A stretch of DNA of 5,701 bases. Source: Candidatus Forterrea sp. Lineage in GTDB: Archaea; Iainarchaeota; Iainarchaeia; Iainarchaeales; JAAZKV01. The translations under genes and the position numbers were made by a program. The DNA lies in assembly GCA_020717885.1 (NCBI GenBank), contig DYDN01000051.1, forward strand, positions 1 through 5,701, written 5' to 3'. The notes beneath the pieces are model-generated. The model was not told where the DNA came from and did no database searches. It saw nothing but the letters and a program-made list of their open reading frames with translations. This document shows, piece after piece, positions 1 through 4,353 of this stretch (positions are counted from its first letter, which is position 1; each line of letters opens with the position of its first letter).

Positions 1-363
1 AAATATAGATTTAACGTTTTAGGCAAAGAGTCACACAAAGAGGACATGGAAAATATTTTGCAGCAGATAGCTGCAGAACATGAAATGCAAATCGAAGAAT
101 TGGCAGTCATGCCAGACCACGTGCACATGGTCGTGCACGTGAAGCCAAGCATCAGTTTGGCAAAAGCAACGCAGTTGCTCAAAGGCAGGTCATCGTATGA
201 GTTTTTCAAAAAACACCCCAACATGCGCAAACGATATTGGGCAGGGCATTTCTGGAGCAAAGGAAAATTCTATAGAAGCGTGGGTTCAGTCGATTTACAA
301 ACAACAAAAGAGTACGTACGAAATCAATTTGACATTCATCAAACAACACTCAGCGCGTTCTAA
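1..363 (+). CDS. tnpA: IS200/IS605 transposase TnpA (Y1 HUH nuclease), 5' end outside window
   Basis: This protein is the single-strand DNA transposase of IS200/IS605 elements, which cuts at the ends with a tyrosine and circularises the excised strand. Counting from the first ATG (position 46), the HUH pair H-V-H is at residues 25-27 within PDHVHMVV. The LKGRSS and YWAGHFWSKG family blocks follow, and the nucleophile is Tyr90 in KEYVRNQ (codon 313-315). The frame is open back to base 1. The upstream codons (KYRFNVLGKESHKED) match the usual region before the first helix, so the ATG at 46 is internal and the true start is off the left edge. At least 120 residues are visible, against roughly 130-150 for the family. 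The C-terminus stops 11 residues after the YxxxQ motif, which is short but possible. No key residue is missing, so the enzyme may be active. Confidence 0.9.
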   Translation, partial: KYRFNVLGKESHKEDMENILQQIAAEHEMQIEELAVMPDHVHMVVHVKPSISLAKATQLLKGRSSYEFFKKHPNMRKRYWAGHFWSKGKFYRSVGSVDLQTTKEYVRNQFDIHQTTLSAF

Positions 364-370
364 ACGCGCT
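352..370 (+). repeat. Hairpin across the tnpA stop codon
   Basis: AGCGCGTT (352-359) pairs perfectly with AACGCGCT (363-370), giving an 8-bp stem with a 3-base loop that spans the tnpA stop. There is no T-run behind it, so it is not a classic terminator. It may be a structural part of the IS end or limit read-through transcription. Confidence 0.45.
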
Positions 371-379
371 ATTAAGAAG

Positions 380-399
380 CCCCGCACTTTAGTGCGGGG
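380..399 (+). repeat. IS right-end hairpin
   Basis: CCCCGCACT and AGTGCGGGG form a perfect 9-bp palindrome with a two-base centre, 16 bases after the tnpA stop and 3 bases before TTCAC. GC-rich hairpins of this form are what TnpA binds at the right end of IS200/IS605 elements. Confidence 0.65.
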
Positions 400-407
400 T
401 AATTCAC

Positions 408-571
408 ATCCTGATGAAGAAGTATGGAAGTATCTGAAAAATGTTAAGTTGATTGCACATCAGGCAAGAAATAAAAGAGAATTTGCCCCACTTGTCAGAT
501 CTAAGATGAAGGGTATGCAAAGGAAACCGCATCTAATAAAATCTTTTTTTGTTGGCACTTATGTGCTCTGA
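408..571 (+). pseudogene. Open frame directly after the IS end, possible remnant of an interrupted gene
   Basis: From the inferred IS boundary the frame starting at 401 stays open to a TGA at 569-571, giving about 54 codons. The peptide reads like protein: it starts HPDEEVWKYLKN, has an amphipathic basic middle (KLIAHQARNKREFAPLVR) and a hydrophobic end (SFFVGTYVL). There is no start codon or ribosome-binding site after the IS end. The simplest reading is the 3' tail of a host gene whose front lies on the other side of the element, beyond the window. A chance open frame of this length is also quite possible in AT-rich DNA. I do not recognise a family. Confidence 0.25.
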
Positions 572-607
572 TTAACAGAATTATCTATAATTAGTGTGTT
601 CTTTTTC

Positions 608-1516
608 TTATAAAATAATCGTCTCAAGTTCCTTTGAGACAATCACATTCGCAAATTCCTTTTTCGCTTCTTCAAGTATTTCGGTTTCTTCAGTGTTGCG
701 CGCGCTGAAGTGGAAGAGTGCGAGTTTCCTTACTTTTGCTTTTTTAGCAATTTCCCCCGCTTCTTTTGCAGTGCTGTGCAGTGCTTCAATTGCTTTTTCT
801 TTTTGTTTATCAAGGAATGTTGCTTCATGAACAAGAAGCGCAGCGCCCCTTGCCTCTGCGATAGTTTCTTTCACAGGGCGTGTGTCCGCGACAAGAACAA
901 TTTTTCTTCCCTCGCGTTTTTTTGTATAATCCATCACATCTTTTTGAGTAAATGTTTTTGTACCGACTTTCACTTTCTCCCCATTAACAAGTTTTGAGTA
1001 TAATGGTCCTGGAGGTATTCCTAAGCTTTCAGCTTTTGCCCTATTAAATTCCCCTTTCTTATCAGCTTCCTTGAATACAAACCCGTAGCACGCGATTTCG
1101 TGTTTGAGAGGGAATGCGCGTACTTCAAAGAATTCATTTTTCATCAGATTTCCTTTTTTGATTTCTTTAAACTCAATTGGAAAGCTTGGAAATATTACTT
1201 CACGCATGATTTTAGTAATTTTTTCTTTTCCGCTTTTAGGAGAAAATATTGTGAGTTTCTCTTTTCGCTGATTTAGCGTCATTGTGCTAATCCATCCGAA
1301 TAATCCGAGGAAGTGGTCAGCGTGCATGTGTGAAATAAAAACATTTTTTACGCTCATGAGCGAGTGTTCGCTTGCCATTAATTGTCTTTGTGTTCCTTCC
1401 GGGCAGTCAAATAAGAGTGAATCTCCTCTGTAAGCTAATAGTACTGAGGCGAAGTTCTTGTCTTTTTGGGGTACGCTGCCCGAGGTACCCAAAAAAGTGA
1501 CTTTAATTGGCTCCAT
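608..1516 (-). CDS. rnz: Ribonuclease Z (tRNA 3' endonuclease), short form
   Basis: This protein removes the 3' trailer from tRNA precursors as a cytosolic dimer with two metal ions. It has 302 aa, normal for the short archaeal/bacterial form. Visible motifs in order: FDCPEGTQRQL (36-46); the metallo-beta-lactamase HMHADH (63-68); a ligand His139 in PLKHEIACYGF; the GIPPGPLYSKL loop (167-177), which marks the RNase Z exosite arm; Asp211 in VADTRP; HEATF (230-234); His247 in LHSTAKEAG; and His269 in FHFSAR. All metal ligands are present. Small departures from consensus are Pro for Gly in the first motif (usually FDCGEGTQ) and Ala for Gly before DTRP. The ATG at 1514-1516 begins directly with the first beta strand (IKVTFLGTSG), which fixes the start. 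The gene is divergent from lonB with 108 bases between them. It is a housekeeping gene and probably functional. Confidence 0.96.
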   Translation of the reverse strand: MEPIKVTFLGTSGSVPQKDKNFASVLLAYRGDSLLFDCPEGTQRQLMASEHSLMSVKNVFISHMHADHFLGLFGWISTMTLNQRKEKLTIFSPKSGKEKITKIMREVIFPSFPIEFKEIKKGNLMKNEFFEVRAFPLKHEIACYGFVFKEADKKGEFNRAKAESLGIPPGPLYSKLVNGEKVKVGTKTFTQKDVMDYTKKREGRKIVLVADTRPVKETIAEARGAALLVHEATFLDKQKEKAIEALHSTAKEAGEIAKKAKVRKLALFHFSARNTEETEILEEAKKEFANVIVSKELETIIL

Positions 1517-1547
1517 AGCTCTTCAATACCAAGAACTGCCTGCAAAG

Positions 1548-1556
1548 TAATTAAAA
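1548..1556 (-). promoter_or_regulatory. Probable TATA box for rnz
   Basis: Read on the minus strand the site is TTTTAATTA, centred about 36 bases before the rnz ATG. With the usual archaeal distance of 25-27 bases to the start of transcription, this gives a leader of about 10 bases. No clear Shine-Dalgarno is seen before the ATG, which fits a very short leader. Confidence 0.35.
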
Positions 1557-1594
1557 CTTCTCTTTTTGGAGAGCTTTTATTTGCACCAATTACC

Positions 1595-1601
1595 TTTTTT
1601 A
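1595..1601 (+). promoter_or_regulatory. Weak TATA-like box for lonB
   Basis: A T6A stretch is centred 27 bases before the ATG at 1625, the spacing expected for a leaderless archaeal transcript starting at that ATG. The box is a poor match to TTTAWATA, and no ribosome-binding site is visible. The spacing is the main support, and it also supports 1625 over the longer upstream frame. Confidence 0.3.
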
Positions 1602-1624
1602 ACCCTTTATTTCTGGTATCTGTT

Positions 1625-2734
1625 ATGTCCGCGAAATTATCCTCTTCTAAGAGAGCGTCCGCTAAGAAAAAGAAGGTTAGTGTAAGCACAGCGAGCGCAA
1701 AATCCCCGGCAAAAGTTGAGCAGAAGAATGAAATGGAAATTAGTTTTGATTCATTTGAGAATACTTCCCAAATCCGAGTGCCAAAGAGCCTCGTTGAGCA
1801 GGTTATTGGGCAGGAGAAGAGTGTTGAAATTGTTAGAAAAGCCGCTGCTCAAAAAAGAAATGTTCTTCTTGTTGGGCTTCCTGGCACTGGAAAATCCCTC
1901 CTTGCGCAGGCGATGAGCGAAATTTTGCCGGTTCAGGTTCTTCAAGATGTTTTGATTTATCCAAATGTGGAGGATCCAAATACCCCAAAAGTGAGGGTGG
2001 TTAAGGCGGGGGAAGGAAAAAAAATTCTTGAGGGCGCGCACGTTGAGTCCCGCAAAGCTGATGATTCTTCAAGATTAATTTCAATGTTCCTCCCAATCGG
2101 CTGGATGATTCTTGCCGCAGTGCTGTGGCAGATGGGCTGGTATTCTGATGTAATATTTGCAGCACTTCTATTAATTGGCGCGGTTTTCTTAATTGGTTCT
2201 GCGCTTGCGGGGCAGATGCGTCCAAAAGATAATATTGTTATTCCAAAACTTTTGGTTAATAATTTAGGAAAAAAAGTTGCTCCATTTTTTGAAGGAACCG
2301 GCTCAAGAGCGGGCGCGCTCCTTGGCGATGTGAGGCATGATCCCCTACAGTCGTCAATTGACGAAGATTCATTCGTTGTTTGTCTAAAGGGTGTTTGGAA
2401 AGAAATTTCTTATGGCAAACTTTGGTCAATGATGTCAAAGAAATATCCTGAATTAGTTGAGAAGCACGAAAAAGGGTACGAAGCAATTGTTTTACCTAAA
2501 AAAGAAATTGTTTATGTTCTTGGAATGAAAGATGGAAAAATAATTCCTTCAAGAATTTATTCTTTAAACAGGCATCCTTATGAAGGTGAAGTTGTTGAGA
2601 TTTCTGCTGGCGGAAAAAAAGCCACATTTACTCCTGAGCATAAAATAATTACAAAGAAAGGGGATAGGAGCGCAGAAAAGATTTCAGAGAAAGAATCTCT
2701 ATTCAAACTTTCCAATACAAAAGCCACTGTTTAA
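1625..2734 (+). CDS. lonB: Archaeal LonB protease, N-terminal part fused to an intein N-terminal domain; ends early
   Basis: LonB is the membrane-anchored ATP-dependent protease of archaea, with its AAA+ and peptidase domains in the cytoplasm. The 369-aa product has a Ser/Lys/Ala-rich tail (1-35), the family opening RVPKSLVEQVIGQ (51-63), Walker A GLPGTGKS (84-91), two membrane helices (about 153-172 and 175-197), and the block ALLGDVRHDPLQ (231-242). In LonB that block continues as SGGLGTP and then Walker B. Here it runs into an intein start at Ser243 or Ser244, and the frame stops at residue 369. Walker B, the sensors, the arginine finger and the Ser-Lys peptidase dyad are all missing, so the product cannot be a protease alone. 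The frame is open from 1466, but that stretch overlaps rnz and has no Lon similarity. ATG 1625 is preferred, with ATG 1733 as an alternative. Either this is half of a trans-spliced protein or the gene is broken. Confidence 0.9.
   Translation: MSAKLSSSKRASAKKKKVSVSTASAKSPAKVEQKNEMEISFDSFENTSQIRVPKSLVEQVIGQEKSVEIVRKAAAQKRNVLLVGLPGTGKSLLAQAMSEILPVQVLQDVLIYPNVEDPNTPKVRVVKAGEGKKILEGAHVESRKADDSSRLISMFLPIGWMILAAVLWQMGWYSDVIFAALLLIGAVFLIGSALAGQMRPKDNIVIPKLLVNNLGKKVAPFFEGTGSRAGALLGDVRHDPLQSSIDEDSFVVCLKGVWKEISYGKLWSMMSKKYPELVEKHEKGYEAIVLPKKEIVYVLGMKDGKIIPSRIYSLNRHPYEGEVVEISAGGKKATFTPEHKIITKKGDRSAEKISEKESLFKLSNTKATV
2351..2731 (+). other. Intein N-terminal splicing domain (IntN) in LonB
   Basis: This is the segment of about 126 residues after GDVRHDPLQ. 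Block A is SIDEDSFVV, with Ser instead of Cys as residue 1. A WKEISYGKLW stretch resembles the basic insert often seen early in archaeal inteins. VYVLGMKDGKIIPSRI and GEVVEIS precede block B, FTPEHKIIT, whose Thr336 and His339 form the TxxH that drives the first acyl shift. The last 28 residues (KKGDRSAEKISEKESLF and after) match the strand after block B, where an endonuclease domain usually begins. The domain is therefore complete at its N side and ends at the natural split point. The size is close to that of known split IntN pieces. Blocks F and G are not found after it in any frame. The insertion is most likely between Gln242 and Ser243, because the +1 residue of the C-extein must be Ser, Thr or Cys and LonB has QSGG there. 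Confidence 0.8.
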
Positions 2735-2777
2735 TTTCTTCTTCTAAGGGCTTTGCGTTTTCTATTCTTAAAACCTA

Positions 2778-2923
2778 AGACCACCTCCTTGTCGAATTTT
2801 TTCTTTGGACTCTGCTTTTCTCGGCTTAAATCTTTGCCTTCGCTTAGCTCAGGACAAAGAATTTAATGCCTCCAAAAGCAGCAGAGCCGTCCACGAAAAA
2901 ATTCGTTTTACTGGAGGTGGTCT
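2778..2923. repeat. Long imperfect inverted repeat (146-nt hairpin) between IntN and the endonuclease operon
   Basis: The outer arms 2778-2788 and 2913-2923 pair perfectly (11 bp), and so do 2793-2803 with 2895-2905 (11 bp). Further inward, 2807-2810 pairs with 2889-2892, 2811-2816 with 2880-2885, 2823-2831 with 2861-2870 (one bulge), 2832-2836 with 2855-2859, and 2837-2844 with 2846-2853 around a 2x2 loop. The apex is at 2845. About 50 pairs are possible in all, with the right arm slightly longer through small insertions. The 3' arm contains the Shine-Dalgarno GGAGGTGG of the next gene, and the 5' arm contains its complement CCACCTCC. A 19-codon frame (ATG 2866, TAA 2923-2925) lies in the right arm and ends directly against the ATG at 2926. 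The structure may be an end of a mobile cassette, a translation-controlling leader, or both. Confidence 0.75.
2913..2919 (+). promoter_or_regulatory. Strong Shine-Dalgarno inside the hairpin
   Basis: GGAGGTG lies 6 bases before the ATG at 2926. It is the best ribosome-binding site in the window and decides that start. It is fully inside the outer 11-bp stem of the long hairpin, so folding would hide it. No clear TATA box was found at a convincing distance; AATTTAAT (2860-2867) and CTTAAAT (2825-2831) are weak candidates. Confidence 0.65.
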
Positions 2924-2925
2924 AA

Positions 2926-3075
2926 ATGGTTTTTTCTATTGAAAACTTGGCAAAGCCGACTAAGGAAGAAATTGCTGAAATTAAGTGGATTGTTGAAAAC
3001 AATCCTGAAGATTTGGATTCAAGAGAACTCTGGGTTCTTGAGAACTTTGCTGAAGGTGGTGAAGATGACGATTGA
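2926..3075 (+). CDS. Small acidic protein, 49 aa, first gene of the endonuclease operon
   Basis: I do not recognise this protein. It begins MVFSIENLAK, has a predicted amphipathic helix around PTKEEIAEIKWIVE (11-24), a second helix around DSRELWVLENF (31-41), and the tail EGGEDDD. By count it has 14 acidic and 4 basic residues, so it is strongly negative. It has no Cys and no membrane segment. Support for translation comes from a strong Shine-Dalgarno 6 bases upstream, good coding character, and an 11-base overlap with the next gene, whose own ribosome-binding site lies inside this ORF. That arrangement suggests translational coupling. It could be a partner or inhibitor of the endonuclease (a DNA-mimic-like charge would fit), a leader peptide that sets endonuclease expression, or a remnant of a larger gene. 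Function is unknown. Confidence 0.6.
   Translation: MVFSIENLAKPTKEEIAEIKWIVENNPEDLDSRELWVLENFAEGGEDDD
3055..3061 (+). promoter_or_regulatory. Ribosome-binding site of the homing endonuclease
   Basis: GGTGGTG ends 3 bases before ATG 3065, inside the 3' end of the preceding small ORF. The spacing is short but usable, and it supports 3065 rather than the upstream TTG (2939) as the start. It also suggests coupled translation of the two genes. Confidence 0.45.
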
Positions 3076-4135
3076 ATCATCACCGGCACAGAGGTTCCAA
3101 AGCGATTATAAATCGCCAGAAATGGTTTCTGTAATGGAAACAAAAACTCTTATTTCCGAACAAGACATAATTAATACTTATTCGAAGAAAGACCAGTTTT
3201 CTTGTAAAAAATACTTTGAATACTTAAAACTTGTTCAAGAAAACCCGAAAGTTGGTTACAAGAAAGCCGCCAAGCTTCTTGGAGTAAAACAGGGTTCGAC
3301 AAGGTGGTGGCATAATAAAGGCGAAAAGAAAGCAATTCCCAATCCCTTGAAAGTTGTTCAAAAATTAAAAGAATCAGGGTTGCTTCCTTTTGCTGAAAAT
3401 CACAAAGATGCAAAAATAATTTTCAACATGCTGGGGGTGATTTATGGTGACGGTTGTGTTGACAGAAATCTAAATACATTCTCATTTATTTCTGCTGATA
3501 AACGTGATATCGATTTGTGGGAAAAAGATTTTGCCGAAGTATTTTCTTTTGCCAAAAATAAATTAAATACTATTGAAGGAGGAGAGTACGGGCATTCATA
3601 TTGTATACGCTGTTTTGACCGAGCGGTAATAAGATTTTTTGTTGCACTTGGAGCGCCAGTCGGGGACAAAATAACAATCACATATTCTTTGCCAAAATGG
3701 CTTTCCTGTACTTCAGAAGATTCAAGAATTGCTTTTCTTGGCGGGTACTTGGCTTCTGAAGTCGCGGTACCTTGTTGGAAAGAAAGGTCAAATAAGAACT
3801 CGTTTTTTGCAAACTTTTCTTTAGGGATTTCGAAGGCGGTTTCTCTTGAAAAAGAACATTTGGTTTATTTGAAGAGTGCTGAAAACCTTTTGCGCTCAAC
3901 AGGGATAGAAACCACTGGAAATATAAACAAAAATCTTTCAGCGGGAAGAATTCGCAAAGATGGTGCCCAGACAGCCAGTTATAGGTTTTTTATGAGAACA
4001 ACAAAAGATAATGTCCTTTTATTTAACAAGAAGTTTTTTTTGCGTTATGCGGTAGATAAAAAGAACCGAACGCAAAACGTTATTGCAAAATCAGAAAAAG
4101 CATGGCTTGAAAAATATGGGGGTGATGCAGGATGA
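3065..4135 (+). CDS. Free-standing LAGLIDADG homing endonuclease with N-terminal helix-turn-helix
   Basis: This 356-aa protein cuts DNA at a long specific site so that its own gene, or the intein or intron it serves, is copied into empty alleles. A winged or simple helix-turn-helix region lies at about 58-83 (GYKKAAKLLGVKQGSTRWWH), followed by NPLKVVQKLKESGLLP, a linker often seen in archaeal members. The first LAGLIDADG helix is MLGVIYGDG (122-130) with catalytic Asp129. The second is FLGGYLASE (224-232) with Glu232. Two motifs mean a single-chain enzyme, and both acids are kept, so activity is likely. There are no intein splicing blocks in this ORF. It follows the lonB IntN, exactly where an intein's endonuclease belongs in order, but as a separate gene with its own start. 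ATG 3065 is chosen from the ribosome-binding site; ATG 3122 is possible. Its DNA target is inferred, not shown, to be the intact lonB site. Confidence 0.9.
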   Translation: MTIESSPAQRFQSDYKSPEMVSVMETKTLISEQDIINTYSKKDQFSCKKYFEYLKLVQENPKVGYKKAAKLLGVKQGSTRWWHNKGEKKAIPNPLKVVQKLKESGLLPFAENHKDAKIIFNMLGVIYGDGCVDRNLNTFSFISADKRDIDLWEKDFAEVFSFAKNKLNTIEGGEYGHSYCIRCFDRAVIRFFVALGAPVGDKITITYSLPKWLSCTSEDSRIAFLGGYLASEVAVPCWKERSNKNSFFANFSLGISKAVSLEKEHLVYLKSAENLLRSTGIETTGNINKNLSAGRIRKDGAQTASYRFFMRTTKDNVLLFNKKFFLRYAVDKKNRTQNVIAKSEKAWLEKYGGDAG

Positions 4136-4258
4136 TTTGCGATAATCAAAAGTTTTTGGGCGCAATACAAAGGTAATCAAAAACTCGCACCCTTGGTACG
4201 AGAAATTAGTGTGTATTATTAGTGCACGGTATTGTGTATTAGTAATGCATAGAAACCG

Positions 4259-4290
4259 TTTTTCTTTGCGGGGGTTTGGCCCAATTTTTT
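4259..4290 (+). terminator. Possible T-tract terminators after the endonuclease operon
   Basis: TTTTTCTTT (4259-4267) follows CCG, and a T6 run (4285-4290) follows a small GGG/CCC fold. Archaeal intrinsic termination needs mainly a T-run, but these runs are short and interrupted. Confidence 0.3.
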
Positions 4291-4323
4291 CCCTTAATTT
4301 TAGTATTACTGGAATTACGAATG

Positions 4324-4331
4324 TTTAAATA
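4324..4331 (+). promoter_or_regulatory. TATA box of the DUF4143 ATPase gene
   Basis: TTTAAATA is a full match to the archaeal consensus and is centred 26-27 bases before ATG 4354. Transcription should therefore start at or next to the ATG, giving a leaderless message. This agrees with the lack of a Shine-Dalgarno and rejects the in-frame TTG at 4336, which would lie upstream of the transcript start. Confidence 0.65.
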
Positions 4332-4353
4332 TTAGTTGGGTCATGGTATTGGT

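Larger units (their letters stand above)
1..407 (+). mobile_element. IS200/IS605-family insertion sequence, 3' part
   Basis: A Y1-transposase gene is followed within 20 bases by a perfect 9-bp hairpin (380-399) and then a TTCAC run at 403-407. This is the usual layout of the right end of IS200/IS605 elements, which move as single strands and recognise subterminal hairpins instead of inverted repeats. The left end, and any tnpB, lie outside the window. The exact right boundary is inferred from family pattern only, because no empty site is available for comparison. Confidence 0.6.
4136..4353 (+). other. Region without a convincing gene between endonuclease and ATPase
   Basis: A 14-codon frame at 4132-4176 overlaps the endonuclease stop as ATGA and has GGTGAT 5 bases before it. 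This looks like a coupled start of a third operon gene that is now cut short. Read in the endonuclease frame past its stop, another 28 codons are open to a TAG at 4220, including NQKLAPLVREI, which may be debris. A near-repeat GTGTATTATTAGTGCA (4211-4226) and GTGTATTAGTAATGCA (4234-4249, inexact) follows. T-runs at 4259-4267 and 4285-4290 could end transcription. No tRNA, and no intein block F/G or LonB C-extein sequence, was found in any frame. Confidence 0.4.

Noticed and set aside
1466..1624. Extension of the lonB frame upstream to the ATG at 1466
   Set aside because: It overlaps the rnz coding region and crosses its promoter, shows no LonB similarity, and would remove the TATA spacing that fits ATG 1625.
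2731..2862. Minus-strand open frame of 43 codons with a basic C-terminus (ending RKRKALRRRN), convergent with the lonB stop
   Set aside because: It has no ATG, GTG or TTG start, and most of it is the reverse complement of the hairpin arm. Its KKF..EVV stretch is explained by the inverted repeat mirroring the right-arm frame. It could be a gene tail, but this is not supportable.
2866..2925. A 19-codon ORF (MPPKAAEPSTKK...) ending directly before ATG 2926 in the same frame
   Set aside because: It lies wholly within the hairpin arm, and its last codons are formed by the Shine-Dalgarno of the next gene. It has no ribosome-binding site of its own. A leader peptide cannot be excluded, but there is no positive evidence.
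2895..2930. GGAGGTGGTCTAAATGG could code Gly-Gly-Gly-Leu-Asn-Gly, recalling the SGGLGTP that begins the LonB C-extein
   Set aside because: The frame has no intein block F/G before it, ends at a stop a few codons later, and lacks the following LonB residues. The bases are explained by the Shine-Dalgarno and start codon.
2939..3064. Extension of the endonuclease frame upstream to the TTG at 2939
   Set aside because: The 42 extra residues are the shadow of the 49-aa acidic ORF in another frame. ATG 3065 has its own ribosome-binding site.
471..4212. Similar peptides APLVR in the frame after the IS (around 505) and after the endonuclease stop (around 4190), plus AATTAGTGTGT near both
   Set aside because: The match is five residues and eleven bases without matching flanks. 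This is expected by chance in AT-rich DNA and does not support a shared repeat.
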